DNA of 64,000 bases from Bergeyella_A cardium (GCF_030012605.2 NZ_CP114055.2); one strand, 5' to 3'; positions 10,094 to 19,661 are shown, counted from the first letter of the stretch. The notes: generated by a model from the sequence alone, not told the origin. Translations and numbers: made by a program.

Positions 10094-10378
10094 ATGGCTT
10101 ATACTCTTTCTTTCTCTAAAAAGTTTTTTGAAGACCTTGAAAAGCACAAAAAATCTGGACAACAGAAGTTATTAGCCAAGATAGAAAAATTTCTTTCGGA
10201 ATGTATGGACAACCCCAAAATAGGGACAGGGCATCCTGAACAATTAAAATTCCATACTGATGAAACTTGGTCTCGGAGAATAGACCAAAAGCATAGATTG
10301 GTTTACAAAATAGATGAATTGAAAAACCCAAAGGAGGTGTTTATACTTTCCGCTTGGGGACACTACGATGATAAATAA
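10094..10378 (+). CDS. Txe/YoeB family toxin (mRNA interferase)
   Basis: A 94-residue protein with the YoeB signature: GTGHPEQLK, WSRRIDQKHRLVY and a C-terminal GHY close to the end. The conserved Glu, Arg, His and Tyr of YoeB active sites have counterparts in these three motifs. Family members bind the ribosome and cut mRNA during translation. It is coupled to the antitoxin with no intergenic base, and a strong hairpin follows. The pair probably stabilises the conjugative element in its host by post-segregational killing. Confidence 0.88.
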   Translation: MAYTLSFSKKFFEDLEKHKKSGQQKLLAKIEKFLSECMDNPKIGTGHPEQLKFHTDETWSRRIDQKHRLVYKIDELKNPKEVFILSAWGHYDDK

Positions 10379-10413
10379 AATCCTCCGACTAAATGATTAG
10401 TGCGGAGGATTTT
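10377..10413. terminator. Bidirectional terminator between toxin and coupling protein
   Basis: An 11-bp inverted repeat, AAAATCCTCCG (10377-10387) with its complement at 10403-10413, and a 15-nt loop. It has A/T-rich tails on both sides and lies between the convergent toxin gene and coupling protein gene. Confidence 0.85.
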
Positions 10414-10445
10414 CATAAACATATAGAAAATAAAGACATCCAAAT

Positions 10446-12422
10446 TTATGCAGAGATGTGGTCTTTTATGATGAGTTCCACCTCTTTGTTGATTTTCCTA
10501 AAATTGGTCATTAGGACTTCCTCCTTTCTATCCTTGCCTGTTTTATCAAGGAATGAATAGTAAGTCGGCAATGGCACATAGTTTTGTTCTTCTTCGGAGA
10601 TGGTTTTCATATCCAAATTGATTTTTCCACTGAATGCTGATGATTTGTATTCTTCGGAGTCATTTTCTTCGCCACCCGCAATCATTCCGACCATTTCTCC
10701 TGTGCGAAGTGCGGCGATTTTCCCAGCAGGTATCATATTGTCCATTTTCTCGTTAATGCTGGTGGTTGTCCCTTGATTAGAAATAGACTGAGAGTAGGAT
10801 TTTTGCTTAATTTTACCAAACATTTTTTCCAACCAATCCAAAGTATTTTTATCACGAGCCGACCCCGAGAGAATATTCCCAATAGTAGATGAAATCGTTT
10901 CTCCCATTTCTTTTTTATAGTATTGCCGAAGTTGTGGAATTTCCTGTAAGCCTAACATTACTGCCACTTTATTACTCCTTGCTGTTGCAATTACATTGTC
11001 AATTTTGTGAATGTAAATCGTTGGGAATTCATCGGCAATAATGCCACTTGGGTGGTTTCCTTTGGAGTTAATAAGCCTTAAAGTTCGGTTCAATACTGAT
11101 GAATATAAAGCCGAGTTGATGTCTTGGGTGGCTGGGTCGGAAGCTAAAATAATCGTAGAAGGTTTTTCTCTATCCGATATTTTCAGTTGCACTTCATCGC
11201 CCGAGAATACCCAAAAACTCTCTTTGGTTGCCAATCGTGAAAGGAAAATTTTGAGTGTGCCGACTTGTCCCTCTAATTGGTCAAATGCTTTGTTATCGTA
11301 TGCTGATTTGAAAGGTGAAAGTAGTGAAATCAATTCTTCCTGTGTAAAAAGAATTGTAAAAATCTCTTCATAACTTCTGTTCATAAAGGATAACAAATGT
11401 GGTAATGATGAGTATTTTCCATTTTCGTAAGTAGCGAAAAAGGAAATACAACAAGCAAGAAAGTTAATCGCTGACTGCGTAAAAAACTGCTCCGAACCAC
11501 CGCCACCACTTCCGCCTCCTTTTTGCAATGCGGACACCATACTTTCCGCCATTTCTTGGGCTTCCGCAAGGGTTTGGATATATTCTTTTTTAAATGGATT
11601 AACCCTTTTAGATTTTTCTACTTCATTAAGATTTATAACAAAGAAATCGTGCTTATAGTCTTTGTCTTTTTTCTTTTTGAGAAGGTAATGGTAATAAGCA
11701 ATTTGGGCAAGGTCTGGAAACTTAAAATCATAGATGCAGAGACAAAAACCTTTACCCATCATCTGCCTAATGGCTGGGTTGATAACCCCAAAAGATTTAC
11801 CACTGCCTGGTGTCCCCAACACCATTGTTCCTCTAAATGGATTGATGTTAAGCCAACCTTTATTGTTCTTTTTGTTATGCCGAAACAGATAAGGAATATT
11901 CACAGAGTAAGGAGTTTCCACAAGTTCGGTATTTTGGGCAAAACTTTCCTCCTCTACATTCCAGCGGTCTTTCCCCATTTTCTGTTGCATTAGTTTTGAG
12001 ATGCTATCTGCTCCCATTTGGGTAATGACTGCTCCTATCAAAGACAGCAAGGCATAACCAACTTGATATGGGTTGATTTTAGGTAATGTATGGATACTTG
12101 CCTTATCTACGAGAGCCAAAGAACCAATAATCATCAGCAAACCAATGATAATCGGTAAAATAATTTCTTTGGTTATATTCAAATCTTTTTTCTTCTTGGC
12201 TCTTGTTCCTACGGCAACCAATCCTATTAAAATGAGCGTAGAGACTTTGGCGTTAATGGGAGGAAAAAATACGCCCATTTTCGCAAAGTTTTTTAACAAA
12301 TCGGATAGCACAAAAATCTTGGCGTTTTGGAAAAACAGCGTCAAAATATCCATTATCACGACTGCATACACCATTCTTTGTAGAAATCCATAGAGTTTTA
12401 TTTGGTGCTGTTGCTCTTGCAT
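10446..12422 (-). CDS. VirD4/TraG-type coupling protein (type IV secretion)
   Basis: A 658-residue protein with N-terminal membrane segments (about 15-35, 55-75, 85-110) and a large cytoplasmic ATPase domain. The Walker A motif GTPGSGKSF lies near residue 205 and the Walker B-like GIIADEFPT near 461. This matches type IV coupling proteins, which link the relaxase-bound DNA to the secretion channel. A Gly/Ser-rich loop (GGGSGGGGS) lies between the motifs. It is the last gene of the long transfer operon, 34 nt after traN, and is followed by a bidirectional terminator shared with the toxin gene. Confidence 0.92.
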   Translation of the reverse strand: MQEQQHQIKLYGFLQRMVYAVVIMDILTLFFQNAKIFVLSDLLKNFAKMGVFFPPINAKVSTLILIGLVAVGTRAKKKKDLNITKEIILPIIIGLLMIIGSLALVDKASIHTLPKINPYQVGYALLSLIGAVITQMGADSISKLMQQKMGKDRWNVEEESFAQNTELVETPYSVNIPYLFRHNKKNNKGWLNINPFRGTMVLGTPGSGKSFGVINPAIRQMMGKGFCLCIYDFKFPDLAQIAYYHYLLKKKKDKDYKHDFFVINLNEVEKSKRVNPFKKEYIQTLAEAQEMAESMVSALQKGGGSGGGGSEQFFTQSAINFLACCISFFATYENGKYSSLPHLLSFMNRSYEEIFTILFTQEELISLLSPFKSAYDNKAFDQLEGQVGTLKIFLSRLATKESFWVFSGDEVQLKISDREKPSTIILASDPATQDINSALYSSVLNRTLRLINSKGNHPSGIIADEFPTIYIHKIDNVIATARSNKVAVMLGLQEIPQLRQYYKKEMGETISSTIGNILSGSARDKNTLDWLEKMFGKIKQKSYSQSISNQGTTTSINEKMDNMIPAGKIAALRTGEMVGMIAGGEENDSEEYKSSAFSGKINLDMKTISEEEQNYVPLPTYYSFLDKTGKDRKEEVLMTNFRKINKEVELIIKDHISA

Positions 12423-12456
12423 TTTAATTGGTTTTTAATTAGGATTTAATTCTTCA

Positions 12457-13338
12457 TTAAAAAGTATCGGCATTGAGAATATCAGAATATTTAATCTTCA
12501 TTTCAATCGTTCTTCCCGATAATTGTTCTTCTAATAGTCTTATTTTCATCACTTTGCTATTAGGATAAGTGAATTTCTTGAAAACATAGATGTTTCTAAA
12601 ACTTTTCTTGAAGTGTGTTGGCTTATGAAGTTGATATACAGGCTTTAACTCTATACTTTGATTATTAGTGGCTTTGTATATTTTCTTGTCTTCAATGGAG
12701 TATTTAATTCCCTCTATATCATAACTTAAATTGGTTTTATTCTCAAAACTAATATCCAAGAAGATATAATCGCTCATCACATAGACATTATTGAGTTTCA
12801 TAGCCAATTTTAAGTTATTGACCTCTCTCAAAGGCTTTTTTGCCTTTTTGGTAATAATTTCCATTGCTAATTTTCTCAATTCCATATTGGAAAGTTTCAT
12901 TTTTGGAAACTCCAAAGGTTGCATATCTTCGGGCTGAATTTGAATATTAGACTGCGTATTATACATTTCTCGGTTTCTATATACCGCTCTATATTGAGCC
13001 ATAAAAGATTGTCCTACAATAGTAATGATACCAACCCTTTCTCCGTTATGGAAAGGAAGTGTTTCGGATTTAGACAAAGTATCTGTTTTTGGATTGACTA
13101 CCTTTATTCTTGCAATATTCTCCGATGGCAAATCGCCCACGAGGTTTTCCGTAGATAAATCCACAAATTGTATTGGCTCTGGGGATATAAAATGGATATT
13201 TACGCCCTGTGTCATATCCAATTCGGGCAGTTCATCAATGCGTTGTTCCTTTTTCTCTGTTTGTGCAGAAAGAAAAGATGTAGTCAATACTAAAAGGGCT
13301 ACCCATAATGATTTCATTGTATTAAATTTAGTTTTCAT
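12457..13338 (-). CDS. traN: Conjugative transposon protein TraN
   Basis: About 293 residues with a signal peptide (MKSLWVALLVLTTSFLSAQ) and a beta-rich body, matching the TraN family of Bacteroidota conjugative elements (DUF4138-type; a VirB9-like outer-membrane core component). I place the start at 13338, giving an 11-nt overlap with the end of traM, the same overlap seen at the traL-traM junction. An upstream in-frame codon at 13353 is possible but less likely. The usual order traJ-K-L-M-N is kept. Confidence 0.85.
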   Translation of the reverse strand: MKTKFNTMKSLWVALLVLTTSFLSAQTEKKEQRIDELPELDMTQGVNIHFISPEPIQFVDLSTENLVGDLPSENIARIKVVNPKTDTLSKSETLPFHNGERVGIITIVGQSFMAQYRAVYRNREMYNTQSNIQIQPEDMQPLEFPKMKLSNMELRKLAMEIITKKAKKPLREVNNLKLAMKLNNVYVMSDYIFLDISFENKTNLSYDIEGIKYSIEDKKIYKATNNQSIELKPVYQLHKPTHFKKSFRNIYVFKKFTYPNSKVMKIRLLEEQLSGRTIEMKIKYSDILNADTF

Positions 13339-14566
13339 ATTTTTGAAGGTCATTTTCGTTAATTAAATAGATGTAAGAATTGTATTTTATTTTGGCTTTA
13401 TTTTTTCTAATCAAATTCGCAATGGTCTGCGATGTAGATTGAAAGGCTCTTGATAATAAACTTGTGAAAAATCCTTGTCCGCTATTATCCATTGTTGTGC
13501 CTTGCACAGAATTTTCTCCAAGTTCTCTCATCATCTCTCTAAATGCCGATTGCGGAACATACAAGCCCTGCATTCCATCAGTATCATAAACAGAGAGGTT
13601 TATTGGTAAAATTTCTCCGTTGTTCAAAATAGACACAATATTGAGATTAACCCTTTGAAGTGTAAATCCCGAAATTTGTCCATATAGAATACTGCCTTTG
13701 GATACTCTGTGCTTCCCAACATAGACATCTTCCAACAACCTAAAACGGATACGAGAGCCAAGATACCCCGTAGCATTTTCATCAATTACGGCTTTGACAA
13801 AGTTATTTTCTCTTTCTTTTGAAATAGAATTAAAGTGTGGATTAAGCCCTGCTTTGGAAACTTTTAGAGTGCTGTTAAGAAATGCCTCCATTTTGGCTCT
13901 ACTTTTTTTCAATTTTTCTTCGGCTTTTCTTTGTGCCAATATTTCGGGGTCTCTTGATTTTTCCAAACTATCCAGCATAATCATTTGTTTGCGAAGTGTT
14001 TTCACGGGGTCATCTTCCTCTCGGGATTGATTATTAGAATTAGAAGATGAAGCCATTGGATTATTGCTGTTGTATTGTTTTCCTGTACCACTTGCTCCCT
14101 CATTGAGCATTCGGATAATATCGGCTGACCTTTGGTAGTCTTCATCATTACTTCTACCTGTTCTCCCACCTCCCGATGTAGGTTCATAATAGGAAGTTCT
14201 ACCCGAAGCCAATCGGCTTTCTCGTTCTAAATTCCTTTTTCTTGCCTCTTCAAGAGAGTCAATATACCGCCTTTGTTTATCATTAAGATTATCCGTATAC
14301 ATCATAAGGCTGTCTTCTTCTCTATCCAATCCATCTAACATTGTTCTATGGTCTCCATTGGCAAAAAGTTCATCATAAGCCTCGTTCTTTGTGAGAATGC
14401 TGTCTTGTGTTTCCCCCAATGATAGGGAAAGTTCCTGTTGTGGAGCAACCACTTCTTCATCTGCCAGTAATGTCTCTATTTGATATGCTCCAAATAGGAC
14501 AAAAGGTAAGGCAATGAGAGGCATAATATACTTCTGTTGCTTAAAGTTAATTTTTTTAAGGTTCAT
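13328..14566 (-). CDS. traM: Conjugative transposon protein TraM
   Basis: A 412-residue protein with one N-terminal membrane segment (IMPLIALPFVLFGAYQ), a long charged and Ser/Asn-rich linker (about 60-220), and a C-terminal beta domain (YVGKHRVSKGSILYGQISG). That layout is typical of TraM, the VirB10-like protein that spans the periplasm in these systems. It overlaps the preceding TraL-like gene by 11 nt. The C-terminal domain is the likely outer-membrane-proximal part of the core complex. Confidence 0.87.
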   Translation of the reverse strand: MNLKKINFKQQKYIMPLIALPFVLFGAYQIETLLADEEVVAPQQELSLSLGETQDSILTKNEAYDELFANGDHRTMLDGLDREEDSLMMYTDNLNDKQRRYIDSLEEARKRNLERESRLASGRTSYYEPTSGGGRTGRSNDEDYQRSADIIRMLNEGASGTGKQYNSNNPMASSSNSNNQSREEDDPVKTLRKQMIMLDSLEKSRDPEILAQRKAEEKLKKSRAKMEAFLNSTLKVSKAGLNPHFNSISKERENNFVKAVIDENATGYLGSRIRFRLLEDVYVGKHRVSKGSILYGQISGFTLQRVNLNIVSILNNGEILPINLSVYDTDGMQGLYVPQSAFREMMRELGENSVQGTTMDNSGQGFFTSLLSRAFQSTSQTIANLIRKNKAKIKYNSYIYLINENDLQKYEN

Positions 14567-14900
14567 TTTTTAGTTTTTTATATTCGTTATACAGGTATTC
14601 AATTCTGACACTATCGCTCTTTGTTAATCCTACCTGTTTTTGCTTTTGCTGAAATTGGTGTATTTCTTTCATTACTTTTTCCAGTTCCGCTTCTTTGAGT
14701 TGGAATTTTGCTTTTTCTTTATCACTCTCCGCATATATCATTGGAATGCTGGTAAAAGTGGTTTGGGGTGGAAAATAAATTTCTTTAACAATGGCAAAAA
14801 CGCTGGATAGCAATAAAAATCCTAAAAAGAAATACAATATTTTTTTGGGTCTCCTTTCTTCATTTGCCCAAGATAGAATAGATTTAATTTTCTCTTTCAT
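14556..14900 (-). CDS. Small membrane protein, TraL-like
   Basis: A 114-residue protein with one membrane segment (ILYFFLGFLLLSSVFAI) after a basic N-terminus, then a charged helical tail (KEAELEKVMKEIHQFQQKQK). Its position between traK and traM matches TraL of other Bacteroidota elements, which is also a short single-span protein. The call rests more on position than on sequence similarity. It starts 2 nt after the traK stop. Confidence 0.6.
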   Translation of the reverse strand: MKEKIKSILSWANEERRPKKILYFFLGFLLLSSVFAIVKEIYFPPQTTFTSIPMIYAESDKEKAKFQLKEAELEKVMKEIHQFQQKQKQVGLTKSDSVRIEYLYNEYKKLKNEP

Positions 14901-14902
14901 CT

Positions 14903-15520
14903 CTAAAAGTTATTATATTTTGACTCACTTGATATTTCGGAATTGTCTAAAATTTTCCAATTTTTAAGAATAACCCCGTGCGGATTATTGGGCGTTCTGA
15001 CCACATCTTCAAAATTGCCTTCTGTGATGAGTTTTCGGATAATAATTGCTGACCGCCTATTGATAACCTGTCTCCCAAAATAGATGAATTTTTTCTGTGC
15101 CAAATCTACATTGATAGAGTCTGCATCTATGGTCATCATTGAACTTGATGAAACTAATTGATTATAAAAACCTTTTTCCCGTAGGTTGGTGTATTCCTTT
15201 TTCCCTGTATCATCAATGAGATAAAGCGATTTTTCTACATTTTCCCGAATATACTTGTCATCAGGAGCAAGAGTGAAAAATAATCTATGAAATAACTCTA
15301 CCTGTGATTTATATTCCACAGGGCGATTAAGAAGTTCATCGGTTTGTTTCACTAAAATAGGCACTCCATTGTCCAATATGTAGATGGATTTCCGTGAGTC
15401 TTCTACCAATTTATAGGAGTAGAAAAATCCTGCAATCACGATTACTACTGCAAAAAATATGGCAGAAATAGAAACGGCTTTATTGATTTTTATCTTTTTT
15501 TCTATGTCTTTTACTATCAT
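14903..15520 (-). CDS. traK: Conjugative transposon protein TraK
   Basis: A 205-residue protein with a short cytoplasmic start, one membrane helix (AISIFFAVVIVIAG-like, about 18-38) and a periplasmic domain (ELFHRLFFTLAPDDKYI). This is the TraK/VirB8-like architecture and the length is typical of the family. VirB8-like proteins nucleate channel assembly in the inner membrane. It follows traJ after 15 nt. Confidence 0.87.
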   Translation of the reverse strand: MIVKDIEKKIKINKAVSISAIFFAVVIVIAGFFYSYKLVEDSRKSIYILDNGVPILVKQTDELLNRPVEYKSQVELFHRLFFTLAPDDKYIRENVEKSLYLIDDTGKKEYTNLREKGFYNQLVSSSSMMTIDADSINVDLAQKKFIYFGRQVINRRSAIIIRKLITEGNFEDVVRTPNNPHGVILKNWKILDNSEISSESKYNNF

Positions 15521-15535
15521 AAGTTTAATTCTTTT

Positions 15536-16819
15536 TTATTTTGCTCTACTTTTATATAAATCCGAATTGATATATTTAAGATAAGATTGAGTGTCATTAA
15601 CCATTTGTCTTCCCATTCTTGCTCCTGATACAATTCCTCTTCCAGCCATTTTAGCCCCTTGACCTGCTAATTTTCCTCCACTCGCTACTTTTCCAGCGGA
15701 CTGCTTCATCTTACTCATCACGGTTGCACCACCTGCGGAAACAATGCTGTCGGCAATCGTAGGAGTCATCAGCACCCCAATTCCTGTCACAATGTAAGCC
15801 ACCACAGAGAATAAGGTAATATGGAGCATTCCATTTCCGTTAATAAATGCCATTATGGTAGCGGAGTCCACACCTCCCGATGTGCTTATCATCTTTTCGT
15901 AGCGGTCTATTTCCATAATATAGGCAGACATAATGAGTTGCTGACCAATATTGATGACCGTGAATGCAACAAAAGAATAGAGATTGATATTAATAAATTT
16001 GCTTATCCAACTTGTAAGCGAACTCTCAAACCCCGGAATGAGAGCCATACCTACGGCTATCGGTCCAAGAACGATAAGGATATAACTCCAAATTTTCTGA
16101 ATGAAAAATATCAAGTAGGTGCATACTCTTAATATTGTCAAACCCACTGCTTCTATAACCTCTGCAATCATCCTTTGGAATTTGAAATCCATTCTGATGA
16201 ACCACTCTTCCACAGGGGCTTGAATTTTATCCCAACCCTCTGAAATACTATCTCCGATTTTATCTATAAATGTTTTTTCTTTTAAGTCATCTATTTGCTT
16301 TTGCTTGGCTTTTTCCTCCGCTTCTTTTTTTATCATATAGTCCAAAAGTTCGTTTTGCTTTTGAAATCTTTTGACACGAAGAACATTTGCATCTTTTTCT
16401 ATTCTCTCAAAAATTCCTTGTGAAACAGAAGCGGTCACTCTAAAAGGACTTTGGATAAGAGAGTAAAAACTTGACCAATGCAAAAGAATTAGTCCGATAA
16501 AGAAAGGGCGGAGCATTGGAGTAATTTCCCAATCTCGGTCGCCTGCCTGCATTTGCCAACCGATATAGCCCAAATACAGCATTGCTCCTACACCGCCTAT
16601 GGCTTTCCCTAAAAAATTTACTTTATTTGCTTCCGCACTAATGGTCGTATCTAATCTTTGGAAAGACTGAAAAAACCATTTTTCAAATGCTCCATCTCCT
16701 TTCAAAAATTGCAAAAGTTTATTGGAGTCTTCTGCACTTGCCCCTTGTTGCCCAAAAATAATTATGGGTAAAAAGCATAAAATAAGACAGGCAAAAAATG
16801 TAATGTATTTTGTTTTCAT
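15536..16819 (-). CDS. traJ: Conjugative transposon protein TraJ
   Basis: A 427-residue polytopic membrane protein with a cleavable-looking signal (CLILCFLPIIIFGQ) and several hydrophobic segments (about 65-90, 100-120, 205-270, 285-310, 330-350). The C-terminal tail is rich in Gly, Ala and Ser. TraJ is the VirB6-like inner-membrane channel protein of these elements. Start and upstream stop share one base at 16819, so translation is coupled to the preceding secreted protein. Confidence 0.87.
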   Translation of the reverse strand: MKTKYITFFACLILCFLPIIIFGQQGASAEDSNKLLQFLKGDGAFEKWFFQSFQRLDTTISAEANKVNFLGKAIGGVGAMLYLGYIGWQMQAGDRDWEITPMLRPFFIGLILLHWSSFYSLIQSPFRVTASVSQGIFERIEKDANVLRVKRFQKQNELLDYMIKKEAEEKAKQKQIDDLKEKTFIDKIGDSISEGWDKIQAPVEEWFIRMDFKFQRMIAEVIEAVGLTILRVCTYLIFFIQKIWSYILIVLGPIAVGMALIPGFESSLTSWISKFININLYSFVAFTVINIGQQLIMSAYIMEIDRYEKMISTSGGVDSATIMAFINGNGMLHITLFSVVAYIVTGIGVLMTPTIADSIVSAGGATVMSKMKQSAGKVASGGKLAGQGAKMAGRGIVSGARMGRQMVNDTQSYLKYINSDLYKSRAK

Positions 16820-17637
16820 TAGTATTGATTTTTATATTTATTCATAATCTCCTGCACAATCTCTACATCGGATTTTGTAATATAATTTCTCCGACTTTTT
16901 CTGAATTTATCCAATGCTTTTTTGTAATCCAAAAACAATTCACTTTTCGTATTGTAGGAAAATAACTCTGCTTGGAATTTCCGCCATCCTAATAAGGTCT
17001 CGTGATACATCAGAAATCGCTTTCCTCTTGGCATATCCATTGTTCTTGATTTATGGTATTTATCTTTTAGTAAGTCCAAACTCTCTTGTAGTTTCTCAAT
17101 ACTTCCCGAGAATTTTAAGGTCTCATAAATTTCAGCATTATCAAATCCCCATTCTCTATAATTTTGAGGGGCTTCAGGGAACTCACTCAATGGGCGGAGC
17201 ATTCTTTTATAATACAAAAGCCACAAAGGGTCTGCACTTACAGTAGTAGATGTCCAATGAGCAAAATCTTGCATATTTCTTTTGTGTATAGTATCTACTT
17301 CCACTTTTATTTTTTCTGCTTCTTGCTTTTGAATTTCCAATTCCACCAACCTTTGATTTTCTACCCCTGTTGCTTTAAGCGGTCTAATATCTGCTCCATT
17401 TTTATAATCTCTATTCCTTGAAGGCGACCACATTCCCCACACGGTAGCGTAAGCAAAATTGGTCTGAATACCTAAAAAATTATACTTAGGGTAAGGTCTG
17501 AAATCTCCCCAGCGTTCAAAGACCATTCGTTTATGTTGCGATACAATGGCTTCATCATTCAATCTTTTAACAACCTGTGCGTTAAGTATACTCATACTGA
17601 AAATGGAAAAAGTATAGATAAGTTTTTTATATTTCAT
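16819..17637 (-). CDS. Secreted transfer-operon protein with shared C-terminal motif
   Basis: A 272-residue protein with a signal peptide (FSIFSMSILNAQ). I do not know its family name; similar genes sit before traJ in flavobacterial elements. The middle is Trp/Tyr rich (VWGMWSPSRNRDY). The C-terminus YITKSDVEIVQEIMNKYK echoes the ends of the next three genes upstream in the operon. It begins 4 nt after the neighbour's stop. A periplasmic or surface role in the mating channel is inferred. Confidence 0.65.
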   Translation of the reverse strand: MKYKKLIYTFSIFSMSILNAQVVKRLNDEAIVSQHKRMVFERWGDFRPYPKYNFLGIQTNFAYATVWGMWSPSRNRDYKNGADIRPLKATGVENQRLVELEIQKQEAEKIKVEVDTIHKRNMQDFAHWTSTTVSADPLWLLYYKRMLRPLSEFPEAPQNYREWGFDNAEIYETLKFSGSIEKLQESLDLLKDKYHKSRTMDMPRGKRFLMYHETLLGWRKFQAELFSYNTKSELFLDYKKALDKFRKSRRNYITKSDVEIVQEIMNKYKNQY

Positions 17638-17641
17638 AATT

Positions 17642-18307
17642 TTATTGTTTTATATATTGATACTTTCTCATAATATCTTCTACCACTGATTTATCTGTAT
17701 TGATATAGTCTCTTAAATAAGGAACTTGGTATAAATAAGGTGTTTCCCCTGCTCTTTCTAACATTAGATTGATAAACATTACATTGCCGTGTAAAATCCG
17801 CACTCGGTCAAATATTCTACTGATAAGATGCTCCCTGTCATAGGGGTCTATCAGTAGCCCTTTATCTTCTCGGAGGACTTCCTCCCTCAATTCCTTTTGC
17901 AGTAAAATGGCTTCTTGCACAATCCGTTGATAATGTTCGGTCAATAAAATAGCATACTGCGGATTTTTGGCGGTCAATCGGAGCATTTTTTGGCTATGTT
18001 CTCCCACTTCTCCCAAATATTTGTATAGGTATTTGAGTTGTTTTCCTTGCAAAATGGTCTGATTGACTTTGGTCAATTTATCGTAAATGAACTCCTGTAT
18101 AGCAACGGCTTGGGTAATTTTTTTATTGATATTATCGTAAAGTTCCTTTTGCTTTTCATAGGATTTTAGAAACGCATTATTACTTGCCAATCTTACGGCT
18201 TGGTTCTTGGAGAGTTGGAACATCAGTTGTTCATTCACTACAACCATTTGGCTGGGAATTAAACTTGTCCCAATGAAAAAACTCAATGCTAAAAATTTAA
18301 TCTTCAT
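17642..18307 (-). CDS. Secreted transfer-operon protein, paralogue 3
   Basis: A 221-residue protein with a signal peptide (LALSFFIGTSLIPSQ) and an otherwise helical body. It shares NPQYAIL and the C-terminal motif YINTDKSVVEDIMRKYQ with the gene at 19007-19660 (HPEYAIF, YINTDKDIVRNIMEKYK), so the two are diverged tandem paralogues. Family name unknown. It starts 1 nt after the preceding gene ends. The role is probably extracytoplasmic, within or around the type IV channel. Confidence 0.65.
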   Translation of the reverse strand: MKIKFLALSFFIGTSLIPSQMVVVNEQLMFQLSKNQAVRLASNNAFLKSYEKQKELYDNINKKITQAVAIQEFIYDKLTKVNQTILQGKQLKYLYKYLGEVGEHSQKMLRLTAKNPQYAILLTEHYQRIVQEAILLQKELREEVLREDKGLLIDPYDREHLISRIFDRVRILHGNVMFINLMLERAGETPYLYQVPYLRDYINTDKSVVEDIMRKYQYIKQ

Positions 18308-18308
18308 C

Positions 18309-18995
18309 TTAAAAAGTTTTTACATTATTGATAATATCTTCTACAATCTGTCTATCTGCATTCACATAGTATTGAAGTAAGCCTTTTCTTGCTTCAAATT
18401 TTTCTTTAACATTTCTAATGGTGGTAAGAATGAAAAATGACTCATTATTTAATCTCTCCACCTCCGATAGAGCATAGTCTAACAAGATTTTTCTTTCTGC
18501 TTTTTCCATTTGGTTAATCGCCCCATAGGAAGCCACTATTCCTGCCAAAAGTCTCACGACCATTTGGAGGTCATCTACGAACTCAACCTGCTTGGGGAGT
18601 GCGACTACAAGGGCATAGGGAGCAGTCTTAATCTCTTGAATTATCCGCTCTTGATTGTGTTTGATTTCTCTTGCCTCTTGGGAGATAACAATGCCTGTGG
18701 GGATTGCCTGTAATGCAAAATCTACAATTCTCAATCGGTCTTGGATTTTCTTTGTCGTTTCCTTGAATTTGCTCCATTGCTTTTTATTGACACCTTCTCC
18801 TACAAGATTGATGTGCTGTTTATTTTTCATCTCCACCTGTCTCTCGTGTTCTTGCATAGAGTGGCGGATTTCTTGGTTCATCATTGGGAACGATACATTT
18901 TCTTGCTCCCAAATAGGTGGTTTAGGCTTACCCCCCGAAGAAGTCAGAACGATATGTCCAGCCAATAATAAAATGGGAAAGAGAATTTTTTTCAT
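18309..18995 (-). CDS. Secreted transfer-operon protein, paralogue 2
   Basis: A 228-residue exported protein: MKKILFPILLLAGHIVLTSSG signal, then a long helical region with many Gln/Glu. The C-terminus YVNADRQIVEDIINNVK is a diverged form of the motif in its neighbours. It has the same size class and operon position as the two flanking paralogues, so a local duplication series is likely. Function unknown. Confidence 0.62.
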   Translation of the reverse strand: MKKILFPILLLAGHIVLTSSGGKPKPPIWEQENVSFPMMNQEIRHSMQEHERQVEMKNKQHINLVGEGVNKKQWSKFKETTKKIQDRLRIVDFALQAIPTGIVISQEAREIKHNQERIIQEIKTAPYALVVALPKQVEFVDDLQMVVRLLAGIVASYGAINQMEKAERKILLDYALSEVERLNNESFFILTTIRNVKEKFEARKGLLQYYVNADRQIVEDIINNVKTF

Positions 18996-19006
18996 CGTTG
19001 TAGGAT

Positions 19007-19660
19007 TTAGAAATTATGCTTATATTTTTCCATTATATTTCTGACAATATCCTTGTCGGTATTGATATAGCCTTGAAAAGGGTTAATGGCTCTCCAAAAT
19101 CCCAATCTTTTGGCTCTGTCCAAGTTAAGGCTAATAGTGGCTAACCAAACTTTAAGCATTTTTACTTTGGTAGAAATCTCATAAAGTAGTTTATATCGGT
19201 CTCCTGCGGTAGCCAAGTTGAGTTCCCCCGACTTCAATAATTCACTGACTTCCGAAGACATTTTTAAGACTTCTTTGTAAGTGGTTTCCGTTGCCTTTGC
19301 CCCGAAAATGGCATACTCTGGGTGGTCTTTAACCAATTTGCTAATTTCAGAAGAATACATTGTGCAGTCTTTAAGGTCTTCGTAAATTCCTTTGACTTGA
19401 AGACCATTAGTCAGTGTTCCCGAGACTTCACTCAATCCTTTCAATATTTTGTCTTGGATATTATTCGCAACGACCATTTGAGAGGCTACCCACGCCTGTG
19501 CTTTTTGCAATTTATTCTGTTGTTCTATGGTCTCATTCTGTTTATCTTTGAGATTATCAGAATAGAGTTTGAGTGCAGCGGTCGTAGCCACATCAACATA
19601 AGTATTCTGTGCAGAAAGAAAATGTCCCATTAACAAAAGACAAAAACAATACTTTTTCAT
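19007..19660 (-). CDS. Secreted transfer-operon protein, paralogue 1
   Basis: A 217-residue protein with a signal peptide (CFCLLLMGHFLSAQ), a helical body and the C-terminal motif YINTDKDIVRNIMEKYK. It follows the VirB4-type ATPase gene by 1 nt. In CTnDOT-like operons this position is occupied by TraI-like exported proteins (DUF4141), so it may be their counterpart, but I do not see a clear match. Confidence 0.62.
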   Translation of the reverse strand: MKKYCFCLLLMGHFLSAQNTYVDVATTAALKLYSDNLKDKQNETIEQQNKLQKAQAWVASQMVVANNIQDKILKGLSEVSGTLTNGLQVKGIYEDLKDCTMYSSEISKLVKDHPEYAIFGAKATETTYKEVLKMSSEVSELLKSGELNLATAGDRYKLLYEISTKVKMLKVWLATISLNLDRAKRLGFWRAINPFQGYINTDKDIVRNIMEKYKHNF

Positions 19661-19661
19661 A

